Shown here: piece after piece, positions 14,461-22,464 of the stretch
Numbering within the stretch: the first letter of the stretch is position 1
How the letters are laid out: every line of letters begins with the position of its first letter
Virus record (IMG/VR): IMGVR_UViG_3300042556_003181
Span: 1-29,328 of that record
Origin: a virus
Strand: one strand, 5' to 3'
Length of the DNA stretch: 29,328 nt
The notes under the pieces: model-generated
Databases searched by the model: none
What the model was told of the DNA's origin: nothing
The model's input: the letters and a program-made list of their open reading frames with translations, nothing else
Translations under genes and position numbers: made by a program

Positions 14461-16281
14461 TTAAGCAATCGTTGCCAGTTTCCGCTCTACGCCTGCGCTG
14501 TCTTTAACTGTTATGTAGCCATTAACCGCTGCGTCTGCGCTGCCGGTGTGCCCGCCAAGCAACACGCGTCCCGCTCCTTTCGGAATAAGAGCAATATCTA
14601 TATTTGCAGCGCCTCCTGCGGCATATAAGCGCGGTTGGTTAAAGGCGTCTGATCTTACTCCAAGCCACGACGTTCCCGTAGACAGTTGATCTATTTCAAA
14701 CTGCACAGCCGAATACGAATGGGAATTAAATCTATAAATTCCGCTTCCTTTGGTAGATATTCTAAAGGCAATGTTTGTGTCTGTTCCCGCGGTAGTCAGT
14801 GATGCGGACTGACCAGACGATCCGGCAGACATAATGAATCCGTTGCAAGCACTTCCATCCAACGATTCGGTTGTTAATACCGCCGCTGAACCCTCTCCTC
14901 CGATGTTTACGTCTCCATCAGCTTGAAAGGCAATTTGCTTCCGCTTGCCGTTCAATACATCATATCCTGTTCCTATATACAGCGGGTATTGTCGGCCCAC
15001 ACCGCCAGCAGATTGAATGTGAAAATACCCATTACCGTATGCACCAATAGTAATGTTTTCCTCAAAGCCCGCGCCAGAAATTCGATGAACCCGAAACGCG
15101 GACATAATGTCGTCTACAGAAGTCCAAAACTCATAAGAAACATTGGTCTGCGTTCCAGCAGACGAGCCAAGGGTCAAAGAATTTGGCGCTCCAGAAGCTG
15201 ATGACACATCATAAACAACGCCGTTAATTTTTATTTTATACTCTGTGTTGGGCATCACCACAAACGGATCTCCAGCAATGCGTGTGACCGTTGTGCCGGA
15301 TGTGTTGCATGTTCCCTCGCCAAGCGTCGGCGCAAAAACAAATGTTTCTGGCCCTGCGGCAGCAAATGAAACCGCTGACCCATCCAAATTTGTCACAGTT
15401 GCCGTGGTTGCATTGACGACGCTGGCGCACAGGTATCTTCCCTGACCTATATACATTCTTTTTCCGACCAGCTTTGCAAAAAAGTCAGCGCCGGAAGTTT
15501 TTGTTACCGTGTTTCCACCAATAGCCAGCGTGCATGCGCCAGCAACGGCGGTGGGCTGGATGGCAAATTCTGTAGTTGAGGGAAATATGCTCGGCATAAC
15601 CGTTGTCCAGCCTGCGTATCCGTCGCTAAAAAACACGTTTCCGTTTACTCCGTCTTTTGGGTCGCCGCCGCCGATTTGCAATCCAATGGGGCCAGCGGAA
15701 TTGCGCCCAAAGCGGTAAGTGCTGCCATACTGAAGCGGATCGCCTACGCCGAAAGACCATGCTCCTGTGGCGGGATCAATTCTTTGAATGAGCGCACCAA
15801 CAAGATCAGATCCAGTTGTTGTAGCGCCAGAAAACAAAAATTGTCGGCCTGTCGCAGTAACGCTTGCAGAAAGTAAATAGGTTCCTGATGGAACCGCGAT
15901 TAGAGCGCCAGCCGGAGCCGCAGCATGCGCGGCCGCAAAAGCTGGCGCATCATTTGCTACCCCATCGCCAACGGCACCAAAGTCTTTTACGTTGACCGTG
16001 CCGTTGATCGTGTTCAGCCCCTTAGCCAGCTCGGCGCCGGTGGCGCGTTTGGTGATGCCGCCTTGCTGAATGATTAGCTCGTCGGCGGCGTTGACGGTTG
16101 TGGCGTCGGCCAGGAGCGGGATCGCGACATTGAGAGGAGCAATCTCCTTGCCGCCCATCGTGGTGCCGTCATGGACCCTGAGAGAATCACGATCGGTGTC
16201 GACCGAGACCTCGGCAACGGCCCCGGTGAAGGTGTCGTTCTGTGCGGTCGTGCCGCGCCTGAGCTGTAGAACCTGTGCCAT
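14461..16281 (-). CDS. Tail spike 1: anchor domain plus pectate-lyase-like body and fibre-type C-terminus
   Basis: This is a 606-aa protein. The anchor (VLQLRRGTTAQNDTFTGAVA, then EVSVDTDRDSLRVHDG) matches tail spike 2. VNVKDFGAVGDG (96-107) and the following NDAPAFAAAHAAAPAGALI mark the opening of a beta-helix enzyme-like domain. The middle is beta-rich and Thr/Gly/Ser-rich. The C-terminus (NIDIALIPKGAGRVLLGGH, then GYITVKDSAGVERKLATIA) is the conserved end seen in many phage fibres, likely the trimerisation region. GGAGG at 16294-16298 precedes the ATG with a long 12-base spacing. GC content drops sharply after residue 107: a 60-base sample at 16081 is 41/60 GC, one at 15781 is 25/60. Role: host attachment, possibly glycan cleavage. 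No catalytic residues can be assigned. Confidence 0.85.
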   Translation of the reverse strand: MAQVLQLRRGTTAQNDTFTGAVAEVSVDTDRDSLRVHDGTTMGGKEIAPLNVAIPLLADATTVNAADELIIQQGGITKRATGAELAKGLNTINGTVNVKDFGAVGDGVANDAPAFAAAHAAAPAGALIAVPSGTYLLSASVTATGRQFLFSGATTTGSDLVGALIQRIDPATGAWSFGVGDPLQYGSTYRFGRNSAGPIGLQIGGGDPKDGVNGNVFFSDGYAGWTTVMPSIFPSTTEFAIQPTAVAGACTLAIGGNTVTKTSGADFFAKLVGKRMYIGQGRYLCASVVNATTATVTNLDGSAVSFAAAGPETFVFAPTLGEGTCNTSGTTVTRIAGDPFVVMPNTEYKIKINGVVYDVSSASGAPNSLTLGSSAGTQTNVSYEFWTSVDDIMSAFRVHRISGAGFEENITIGAYGNGYFHIQSAGGVGRQYPLYIGTGYDVLNGKRKQIAFQADGDVNIGGEGSAAVLTTESLDGSACNGFIMSAGSSGQSASLTTAGTDTNIAFRISTKGSGIYRFNSHSYSAVQFEIDQLSTGTSWLGVRSDAFNQPRLYAAGGAANIDIALIPKGAGRVLLGGHTGSADAAVNGYITVKDSAGVERKLATIA

Positions 16282-16283
16282 GA

Positions 16284-16637
16284 TTATGTCAGACCTCCGA
16301 GATCATAGGTGAAGAAGATGACCGTATCAGAGACGAAGCCCATGTCGAACGGAAAAGTGAGAGGAACTATCCCGAAGGCAAAGGCCGCCCAGAAGGCATC
16401 CCCGGGAGTGGAATCGACGCACATCCAGACGATCTGGGTCTGCTGGTATTCCTGGATCCACATCGAGCCGCGACGATAGCCTGCGTTGGCGTCGTCGAAC
16501 GGGGTCGGGGGATTCGGAGACCTGAGGTTGCTGCGGCGGATGAAGGACGTCCGTCCCTCGAGGTCAGTCGCATAGTCCCGCAGCGTCGTGGCGCCGGGAA
16601 GATAAACGGCCGGATCTAGGCTGGAGTCCTTGAACAT
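16284..16637 (-). CDS. Small virion protein of unknown function
   Basis: This is a 117-aa protein, N-terminus MFKDSSLDPAVYLPGATTLR, with a middle rich in aromatic residues (GSMWIQEYQQTQIVWMCVDS, about 57-76) and a beta-like C-terminal part (FPFDMGFVSDTVIFFTYDLG). It has no signal peptide or catalytic motif. It follows the capsid gene after a hairpin and ends 2 bases before the tail spike 1 start. The position suggests a virion connector, head protein or spike-attachment protein. I do not recognise its family. Confidence 0.65.
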   Translation of the reverse strand: MFKDSSLDPAVYLPGATTLRDYATDLEGRTSFIRRSNLRSPNPPTPFDDANAGYRRGSMWIQEYQQTQIVWMCVDSTPGDAFWAAFAFGIVPLTFPFDMGFVSDTVIFFTYDLGGLT

Positions 16638-16660
16638 GTCTCAGGTTTTCTTTTCTGGGT

Positions 16661-16719
16661 CGATTATCGGAGAGGGGGCTTCCCACTGCTTGCCCGCTGA
16701 CCCCCTCCCCGATGTATCG
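16661..16719 (-). terminator. Strong hairpin after the capsid gene (possible terminator or mRNA-end element)
   Basis: A 12-bp GC-rich stem (TCGGGGAGGGGG pairing with CCCCCTCTCCGA in minus orientation, one G-U pair) closes a 22-base loop. It is extended by an outer CGAT/ATCG pairing. It starts about 10 bases after the capsid TAA. No U-run follows on the minus strand, so it is not a textbook intrinsic terminator. It may attenuate read-through or protect the capsid mRNA. Confidence 0.5.
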
Positions 16720-16726
16720 AACCAGA

Positions 16727-17935
16727 TTAGAGTCCCGTTGAACTGGTCAGGCAGGTCTCGAGGCCGGTGTCGAAGGTGCAGCGCTTGTAGGCGAAGGGCA
16801 CCACGGCGTGCGGCCGGATCGGCTGGTATGCCCGGCTGATCTGGTAGATGTGCTGCCCGTAGTCGAGGAACAGGTTGCAGTCGTTGTCACGCTGCGCGAC
16901 CCATTCGAGCTCGCCCATGTGGAGCTGAGGCGCGAACTTGAACGATCCCTCGCCGGTGTAGCGCTCGGGCGTGAGCCGCGAGAAGCTGTCGCCGGCAACA
17001 AGGAAGCCGATCTCATACTGCGCCGAGACCCACGCGGGGTTGCGACGAGAACCCTTGCCGTTGGTGACGGACACGCCAATCTCGGGCTCGATCAGGATGG
17101 GCTGACCAGAACCGTTGAGGGCGTTGAAGCGCAGAGGCTGGCTGTCGACGCCGAGGGCGAATCCGCGATACCCCTGGAACGAGTAACCCGTGAGGGCCTC
17201 ATTGCCGAGGCGGAACGAACCGGCCGTGACGTAGAGCAGGTCTTCTTTGACGTCTGCATCGTTGCGGAAGGCTTCGATCTGGTCGATCGAGGCGATCACC
17301 ATGAAGAAGTCACCGCGCTCGGTGCCGAAGGGCTCCGCGAGGAGATCCTCACGCAGGAGAGTTCCGAGCTTGTAGAGCGTGCGGAAGTTCATCTGCGCGT
17401 CGGGCAGCGAGTTGTAGAACGGAGTGTCGATCTGCTGGGAATCGCCGGTGACAAGATTGTCAAAGGAGACGCCCTTCTTGGCGACGAACTTGACACCGGA
17501 GCGACGCAGGAGCGTGGCACGGATGTCGGAGTTCATGATCTGCAGGATTCCCTTTTCCAGGGCCATCTGGGCCTGGAGATAGGCGCCCTTGAACGCGGTG
17601 CGACTGGTCTTCACGCAGACGCGGGGACCGCGGCCACGGAGGGACTGCAGCTGATATTGGTATTCGGTCGAGCCGACTTCATCCGGGTCGGCGCCGACAC
17701 CGCAGAGTTCGACGTCGTTGGTGAACGAGGGCTCCGAGAGCGATGCGTTCATCACGGCGCGTTCCTGCACGACTGAGCGGACAACATCCGAGACATTCGG
17801 AATGGTTCCGCCCTTGAGGACGTTCATATACGGACTCTTGCGAGCCAGGACCTTTGCGATCTGGCCGACAATACGGTTGACGTCCTTGGCCGCGAAATTC
17901 TGTACGGCCGACAGATCAATACAATCATTAGGCAT
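16727..17935 (-). CDS. Major capsid protein candidate
   Basis: This is a 402-aa protein from ATG 17935. A GTG at 17992 would add 19 residues, but those codons are poor in GC third positions (about 7 of 19), unlike the body, so I chose the ATG. The N-terminus is MPNDCIDLSAVQ, then NRIVGQIAKVLARKSPYMN (about 21-39), a helical segment typical of capsid-like N-arms. The body has VFMVIASIDQIEAF-like mixed strands and helices (FFMVIASIDQIEAFRN, about 207-222) and a Cys-containing C-terminus (FAYKRCTFDTGLETCL). Position after the scaffold candidate and before tail genes, length, and its own leader and 3' hairpin all support the call. There is no obvious HK97 cleavage motif. Confidence 0.7.
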   Translation of the reverse strand: MPNDCIDLSAVQNFAAKDVNRIVGQIAKVLARKSPYMNVLKGGTIPNVSDVVRSVVQERAVMNASLSEPSFTNDVELCGVGADPDEVGSTEYQYQLQSLRGRGPRVCVKTSRTAFKGAYLQAQMALEKGILQIMNSDIRATLLRRSGVKFVAKKGVSFDNLVTGDSQQIDTPFYNSLPDAQMNFRTLYKLGTLLREDLLAEPFGTERGDFFMVIASIDQIEAFRNDADVKEDLLYVTAGSFRLGNEALTGYSFQGYRGFALGVDSQPLRFNALNGSGQPILIEPEIGVSVTNGKGSRRNPAWVSAQYEIGFLVAGDSFSRLTPERYTGEGSFKFAPQLHMGELEWVAQRDNDCNLFLDYGQHIYQISRAYQPIRPHAVVPFAYKRCTFDTGLETCLTSSTGL

Positions 17936-18098
17936 ATTGCTTGTGCTTTCTAACTGAGGTTTAGGGTTGAATGGCAATGCATCTTCAGACACATCGTCGT
18001 TCTCTCTGTCCTCGGCACGTTAGGACTGTGTGCGGCCTGTTTGCAGCGGCTGGACCGCGGCTCCCCGATCGCTTTCGGCGATCAATCGCAAGAGCAAG
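17936..18098 (-). promoter_or_regulatory. Capsid gene leader, the longest gap in the structural operon
   Basis: These 163 bases separate the last glycosyltransferase gene from the capsid gene, while neighbouring genes overlap. It holds a small hairpin (18067-18083) and no clear -10/-35 pair that I would stand behind. A promoter or a 5' UTR that boosts capsid translation is a reasonable inference. Confidence 0.4.
18067..18083 (-). other. Short perfect hairpin in capsid leader
   Basis: GATCGC and GCGATC form a 6-bp perfect stem with the loop CGAAA in minus orientation, about 130 bases before the capsid start. No U-run follows, so it is not an intrinsic terminator. It could be an mRNA-stability or processing element. 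Confidence 0.4.
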
Positions 18099-18851
18099 CT
18101 ATCCCTGCTGAGAGAGAATGGAAAAGCTTTTTTTCTGCGAAGAAACCAGGCGCCGCCTCACCCAGTCGCGCGCGGTTGAGTCCTTCACGCCATGGAGCCA
18201 CGCGCAGTCGTCCTTCAGGAGATGCTCAAAGACAAAGGGCTCGACGTTCCGGGCCTGGTAGAGATTTCTGATCTCCGGGATGTCCTCCCACCCGAGCTGA
18301 TGAAACACGTTTGCCAGGTAGGTGTCCCAGGCGACTCTCGTGCTGCACCCCGCGAGGCGAGGATCGAGCGTCACGGTCAGCGGATCAAACAGGGCATTTC
18401 CGTTGATATGACCGACCCGGTGCTCGCCGTTGGGATGCCAACATCCGGCCACCATGGACTCGGCCCGGTCCCACGCGGCAAGCAGTCTCTGCGGCCAGTC
18501 GCGGACAAGCGGAACCGCGTCAGCCTCGGTCGTCAGGACGCAGTCATACTTCCACTCTTTCGACCGATGCATTGCCGCCACGTGCTGCATCATGTCACAC
18601 CAGACGCCGTTGGGACCAGCTGGAAATCCGGTCTCGTGACGCCTTGACCGATACGGGCGGACAACTGAAAAAGATCTGCTCAGCAGTTCCTCGAGCTCTC
18701 TTGGTCTCGGGCAGTCCCTGCGGTAGACGAGCATGGCGTCGACGTCCTGATACGGGGTTCCGTCGGTGATCTCGGCGTGGAGCCGTGCCACCTCGGCCGC
18801 CATGTCAACGTCGCCGTGCCAGACCTGGAGGACATAGAGAAGGCGGCTCAT
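18099..18851 (-). CDS. GT-A-like glycosyltransferase 3
   Basis: This is a 250-aa protein. The opening strand MSRLLYVLQVWHGDVDMAAE, then DVDAMLVYRRDCPRPRE, and the acidic motif E109-A110-D111 in CVLTTEADAVPLVRDW fit a GT-A fold in which E-x-D replaces the usual D-x-D metal/nucleotide-sugar site. GHINGNALFDP (147-157) and AWDTYLANVF (174-183) look like acceptor-site elements. These enzymes transfer a sugar from a nucleotide donor. It overlaps the upstream gene in the ATGA arrangement and ends 163 bases before the capsid ATG. Donor and acceptor are unknown. Its place in a four-gene cassette beside the capsid gene suggests a virion or host-surface target. Confidence 0.75.
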   Translation of the reverse strand: MSRLLYVLQVWHGDVDMAAEVARLHAEITDGTPYQDVDAMLVYRRDCPRPRELEELLSRSFSVVRPYRSRRHETGFPAGPNGVWCDMMQHVAAMHRSKEWKYDCVLTTEADAVPLVRDWPQRLLAAWDRAESMVAGCWHPNGEHRVGHINGNALFDPLTVTLDPRLAGCSTRVAWDTYLANVFHQLGWEDIPEIRNLYQARNVEPFVFEHLLKDDCAWLHGVKDSTARDWVRRRLVSSQKKSFSILSQQG

Positions 18852-19540
18852 TTCAGTGTCTCCTCGAGTTCGGCCCTCGCCGCGTCGATTCCTCCCCAGC
18901 TCCAGAACTGGCGGGCATGGACCTGTCCCTGCTCCGGAAGACGCCAGACAAACCGGTCGTGAAAATACTTCCAGGCGACGGCTCCGAGCACGTTGAACTC
19001 GCTAAAACTGCGGTGGGGCCTGGAAATGACATACTCGTCGAACGGCGTCCCGTGGATCTGCTCGATCAGCCGTCGCGTCTCGCCATAGAGCCAGCTGGGA
19101 TACATGAACGGGTGGCGGCGCATGAACTCATGTTCCGGAGTCCATCCCAAAATCTCGGCCACGACCGGCTGCCACGGACTGCCCGTCTTTCCATAGGACT
19201 CGTGACACAGGATGACCCGGCCGTCTTCCATGAAGTCCTCGGGCGACGTCTCTCTGGTCAGCATGACGTCTGAATCCATGTGCATGATCAGATCTGCGTC
19301 CGTGAACGTGTCGGCCAGCATCTTTGTGATCTGCTGCCCGATGTAGTCATCATGATAGCGGGGACATTCATGGATGATCTCCTCGGTCAGGTGTCGGAGA
19401 GGACCAGAGTCTCCCTCTGGCACCACGATGTGCACTCTTCGAAATCCCCTGGCGTGACGTCTGATCTGGTCGAGGCAGTGCCACAGCCAGCAGAAGTCGC
19501 CAGGATAGGTCCTGATCAGGATGTCGGCGACGGGATGCAT
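18848..19540 (-). CDS. GT-A-like glycosyltransferase 2
   Basis: This is a 230-aa protein. It starts with ADILIRTYPGDFCWLWHCLD and a helical region. D89-S90-D91 in LIMHMDSDVMLTRE is a clean D-x-D site. The later WLYGETRRLIEQIHG and SRPHRSFSEFNVLGAVAWKY (about 193-212) resemble the acceptor-side helices of DUF6492-like glycosyltransferases. The donor is unknown. The gene overlaps the methyltransferase stop by 25 bases and the next gene's start by 4 bases, so it belongs tightly to this cassette. No signal or membrane segment is visible, so it acts in the cytoplasm. Confidence 0.8.
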   Translation of the reverse strand: MHPVADILIRTYPGDFCWLWHCLDQIRRHARGFRRVHIVVPEGDSGPLRHLTEEIIHECPRYHDDYIGQQITKMLADTFTDADLIMHMDSDVMLTRETSPEDFMEDGRVILCHESYGKTGSPWQPVVAEILGWTPEHEFMRRHPFMYPSWLYGETRRLIEQIHGTPFDEYVISRPHRSFSEFNVLGAVAWKYFHDRFVWRLPEQGQVHARQFWSWGGIDAARAELEETLK

Positions 19541-20172
19541 AGGATGTCATACTGGAGGCCTCGCTCGGGCGGAAACGACCGCGTCGTGTAGCCGAGAGAC
19601 CCGATGAACTCAAGAAGCTGGTCTGGCGTGGTGCCACGCCTCTCGAGAGCGTGCTCGTTGACCTCGATCCACATGGACGGGCGGCATCGGCGGATCGTGT
19701 CGACGGCCCCGTGAAGAGCCTCGAGCTCGCATCCCTCGATGTCGAGCTTGATGAAGTCGCATCTCTCGAGGTTGATCGCGTCGAGCGGGATCAGGTGGAT
19801 CTCTCCCGGGGTCTCAACGACGTGTCCGGCTCCGGCATTGAGGGCCTGCGCGTATCCAATCAGGCGTTCCTGGTCAGAGAGGCCTCCCTTCACGAGAATC
19901 GCCTCAGGACAGTTGTGCTCGAGACACTCGAGGGCCTCAGGATTGATCTCGAGGGCCACGACGTGTCCGTCTGGGCCGACCCGGTCGAGATAGGCTCTCG
20001 TGTGATCTCCGATAAAGGCTCCGGCGTCGACGACCCAGTCTCCTGGCCTGATGTGCTCGAGGATGACCGGAAGAGCATACTGGTCGTGGTCAAGACGACC
20101 CGCCTGCTCGACCCACGCCGAGATGTGGGTGTCGTGCTCGATGACAGCGATGTTGTTTGGCAGAATCTTCAT
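19516..20172 (-). CDS. FkbM-type SAM-dependent methyltransferase
   Basis: This is a 218-aa protein with class I SAM-methyltransferase motifs: VVDAGAFIGDHTRAYLD (47-63; motif I with the glycine-rich SAM loop), an acidic strand end at VVALEINPEALECLE (71-85), and FIKLDIEGCELEALHGA (140-156), the DIEG-type signature of the FkbM family. FkbM enzymes commonly O-methylate sugars or similar hydroxyls in surface glycan or natural-product pathways. It lies between two glycosyltransferase genes with overlapping ends, so O-methylation of the transferred sugar is the simple reading. Whether the acceptor is a virion or host glycan is not known. Confidence 0.85.
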   Translation of the reverse strand: MKILPNNIAVIEHDTHISAWVEQAGRLDHDQYALPVILEHIRPGDWVVDAGAFIGDHTRAYLDRVGPDGHVVALEINPEALECLEHNCPEAILVKGGLSDQERLIGYAQALNAGAGHVVETPGEIHLIPLDAINLERCDFIKLDIEGCELEALHGAVDTIRRCRPSMWIEVNEHALERRGTTPDQLLEFIGSLGYTTRSFPPERGLQYDILCIPSPTS

Positions 20173-20996
20173 AGAACCTCATCAAGGGCCGACGTGTGCA
20201 TGCCGTAGACCCCGTGGCCGACGTGGAGGGCATGGAGCATCGTGTCGACGTGCGGCTGGAATCCGCATTCTTTTGCTCTTGCGCAGAAGGCGATGTCCTC
20301 TCCTCGGCCGTCATTCTCTGGCTGAAAAAAGTTGAACGGCATCTCGGGGTTGGTCGGATTGAGCTCTGGAAACTTGGTCTGCATCGTCTCAAAGACCCGG
20401 CGATGAATGAGCAGACAGCCAGTCCCGATCCAGTCGCAGGGCATTGTGCCATCGTGGAACGAGGCCGCCCTCGCCCGGTAGGTCTGATCGAGCGCCAGAC
20501 TGTTGACGGCGCGTCCCCGGGGATGTCTGGTAAAATAGGTGGCTCCGACAATATCCGCACCGTGGCCGATGAGCCGGTGCGCGACGTGCAGCGCCGTGGG
20601 AGCCGTGGGATACGAATCTGGCAGTCGGCACATCGCACGAAGGAAATCTGGGCGTCCGATCGGAGGAATCATGTCATCGTCGAGAAACAGGAGCCACTGG
20701 GCCTGGGTCGCAAGAAACTTCATGGCAAGCTCGTTGCGGGCGTGGTAGATCATCGCGTCGCCGACCTGCATGTCGAACCTGACCTTCTCCTTGCCGAGAT
20801 CGAGCGCGATCGCGAGAAGACACCAGGCCGTGGCCGGGTTGGTCTGCTTGTAGCACGGAAAGCCGACAAACAGATCCCTGCCCAGCCACTCGGCCTCCTG
20901 CTTCCAGCCCAGCGGAGCCTGGGTCTGGATGACGGTCGTGGGCCCGAGATCGAGATCGTCGGGGTCGATCCCGTCGATTCGTCCGGTGTGGCTCAT
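20169..20996 (-). CDS. GT-A family 2-like glycosyltransferase 1
   Basis: This is a 275-aa protein. The core follows the GT-A pattern: LFVGFPCYKQTNPAT (about 42-56), IYHARNELAMKFLATQAQWL, then the metal site D106-D107-D108 in LLFLDDDMIPPIG. ATYFTRHPRGRAV, CDWIGTGCLLIHRRVF (187-202) and E233-D234 in DGRGEDIAFCARAKECG complete the donor and acceptor sides. This set is typical of phage-encoded glycosyltransferases. It overlaps the scaffold stop in the ATGA arrangement and the methyltransferase start by 4 bases. The sugar and acceptor are not deducible. Confidence 0.85.
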   Translation of the reverse strand: MSHTGRIDGIDPDDLDLGPTTVIQTQAPLGWKQEAEWLGRDLFVGFPCYKQTNPATAWCLLAIALDLGKEKVRFDMQVGDAMIYHARNELAMKFLATQAQWLLFLDDDMIPPIGRPDFLRAMCRLPDSYPTAPTALHVAHRLIGHGADIVGATYFTRHPRGRAVNSLALDQTYRARAASFHDGTMPCDWIGTGCLLIHRRVFETMQTKFPELNPTNPEMPFNFFQPENDGRGEDIAFCARAKECGFQPHVDTMLHALHVGHGVYGMHTSALDEVL

Positions 20997-22285
20997 GACA
21001 TGGCAGACTCGGCGGCCATGAGGCCGACCTCGATGGCATCCTCGTCAGAGAGCTTGTTGGGATCGGCCGACTCGGTGGCGGGCTTGCGTCCGCCCTGACG
21101 GGCAGATGGCGCCTTGCCGGCCGCTCGGACTGCCTCAAGAGCCTTTTCGGCCTTCTCGGCGCGCTCGTTGGCGGCCTGAAGACGGGACCCGAGATCAGTG
21201 ACTGACTCGGCGAGCTTGACGCTCGCGACGGCGGCGGCCGCGACCTCTGCCCGCGCCTGCGGGGTCTGCGGATACAGGGCCTCGCGGAAGCGCGTCTCGA
21301 GTTCCTCGACAGTCTTGTTGTGCTCGGTGATTCTCTTTGCCTCGTCTGGCTTGGCCCCAGGAGGAATTTCCTGATACCGCGCCCACGGAACCTTTTCGGT
21401 CATCTGGTCGACGTGCGTGAAAATCTGCTGCTCGGCCTGATACTGCTGCTGTTCCTGCTGGTTCTGCAGATACTGGCCATAGGCCTCGCGGTCTGCCTGA
21501 AATTTTTCGATCGTCTTTGAACGATTCTCTGACAGGTCGGCCCGATCAGCGAGACGCTTGCGGACGCGCTCCTGATCGACAAACGAGAGCTTGTTGAGAA
21601 CCGAGTCCTCCCACCACTTGGGAGACACCTTGTCGAGGCCGAGCTGTCTCAGCTGCTTCTCGGTGTCCTCTGGCAGGCCGTTCTTGCGAAGGATCGCCAG
21701 GACATCATTGTCGATGTTGCCGATCTGCTCGTCAAACTGTCTCTTGAACTCGGGGTCGTTCTCGGTGTCCCAGAGTTTTCGCATGAGACGCAGTTCTGTG
21801 AGCTCGTTGAGAACTTCTTCAGGAAGCTGCGCCTGGTTCTTCTGGACCTCGGCGAGCTGCTGCTCCATCTCCGCGGCGCGGGATGCCTGGGCCTTGAAAT
21901 GACGGGCGACGTCGCGCAGCTTGTCGAAGTTGACGAGATTGCGGGGACTGATGTCTGCCGGCGGCTGGATCGCATCGAGATCAATCTGCTCGAGTTCTCT
22001 GGCGACGTCCTCCGGAGAAGGTTCCGGGGCCTTTTCCTCGGGCGGCTTTTCATCGCCCGGCTGTTCTTCGGCGGGTGGCTCGCCGGTCGGCTGTTCGTCC
22101 GCTGGTTTCTCATCAGAGACGGGTGCCGCGGGAGTCTCTGGCAGTTCTTCGCCCGGATCAAGAATTCCGGCCGCTCGCATCGCCTCGTCGAGGCTGTTCA
22201 TGTTGTCCTGTGTGGGTGGTTCGACATGCCCGAGGTCAAGTTCCTGGGGCACGCCCTCGCTGGTCACTGGTTTTTCTGCTGACAT
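20993..22285 (-). CDS. Scaffold protein candidate (acidic, coiled coil)
   Basis: This is a 430-aa protein. Residues about 45-95 are Pro/Glu/Asp-rich and disordered (DEKPADEQPTGEPPAEEQPG). After that come long charged helices (DVARELEQIDLDAIQ, AEMEQQLAEVQKNQAQLPEE, then EVLNELTELRLMRKLWDTE) and a Gln-rich stretch (NQQEQQQYQAEQQ). An alanine-rich helix follows (ARAEVAAAAVASVKLAESV), with a basic linker and an acidic C-terminus ending in AIEVGLMAAESAMS. Length, acidity, coiled-coil content and the place between portal and capsid genes match phage scaffolding proteins, which guide procapsid assembly. No protease motif is visible. The four sugar genes separate it from the capsid gene, which is unusual for a scaffold-capsid pair. 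Confidence 0.7.
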   Translation of the reverse strand: MSAEKPVTSEGVPQELDLGHVEPPTQDNMNSLDEAMRAAGILDPGEELPETPAAPVSDEKPADEQPTGEPPAEEQPGDEKPPEEKAPEPSPEDVARELEQIDLDAIQPPADISPRNLVNFDKLRDVARHFKAQASRAAEMEQQLAEVQKNQAQLPEEVLNELTELRLMRKLWDTENDPEFKRQFDEQIGNIDNDVLAILRKNGLPEDTEKQLRQLGLDKVSPKWWEDSVLNKLSFVDQERVRKRLADRADLSENRSKTIEKFQADREAYGQYLQNQQEQQQYQAEQQIFTHVDQMTEKVPWARYQEIPPGAKPDEAKRITEHNKTVEELETRFREALYPQTPQARAEVAAAAVASVKLAESVTDLGSRLQAANERAEKAEKALEAVRAAGKAPSARQGGRKPATESADPNKLSDEDAIEVGLMAAESAMS

Positions 22286-22290
22286 AATCT

Positions 22291-22464
22291 TTATTTCTTT
22301 TTGGCCGTCCTGGCCGAGTCACGAAAATCCTTGGCAGAGGGAGCATTTTTTGATCCCGGCTTTCTCATCCGCTCGCCAGAGCCCGCCTTGATCCGGCGGC
22401 GCTTGGCATGGATGTTTGCGTAGAGGCCGGCGGCGGCGCTCTTTACCTTGTCTGCGTCCTTCAT
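22291..22464 (-). CDS. Small basic protein, DUF5872-like
   Basis: This is a 57-aa lysine- and arginine-rich protein: KSAAAGLYANIHAKRRRIKA, then GSGERMRKPGSKNAPSAKDF, then DSARTAKKK. The pattern 'K-A-x-x-x-x-I/V-H-A-K-R-x-R-I-x-x-G-S-G-E-x-M-R-K-P-G' is the small family often annotated as DUF5872 in phages. It overlaps the preceding gene in the ATGA arrangement and ends 5 bases before the scaffold start. Basic charge suggests nucleic-acid binding or a packing role in the head, but no function is established. Confidence 0.75.
   Translation of the reverse strand: MKDADKVKSAAAGLYANIHAKRRRIKAGSGERMRKPGSKNAPSAKDFRDSARTAKKK

Noticed and set aside
16808-17776. 322-codon plus-strand frame inside the capsid gene
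   Set aside because: Acidic, low-complexity shadow of the capsid candidate, with no ribosome binding site.
17936-17992. GTG-initiated 19-residue N-terminal extension of the capsid protein
   Set aside because: Codons there are low in GC third positions, unlike the body, and no good ribosome binding site precedes the GTG.
20196-21098. 300-codon plus-strand frame over glycosyltransferase 1
   Set aside because: Opposite a gene with a clear D-D-D motif. The translation has no domain signature.
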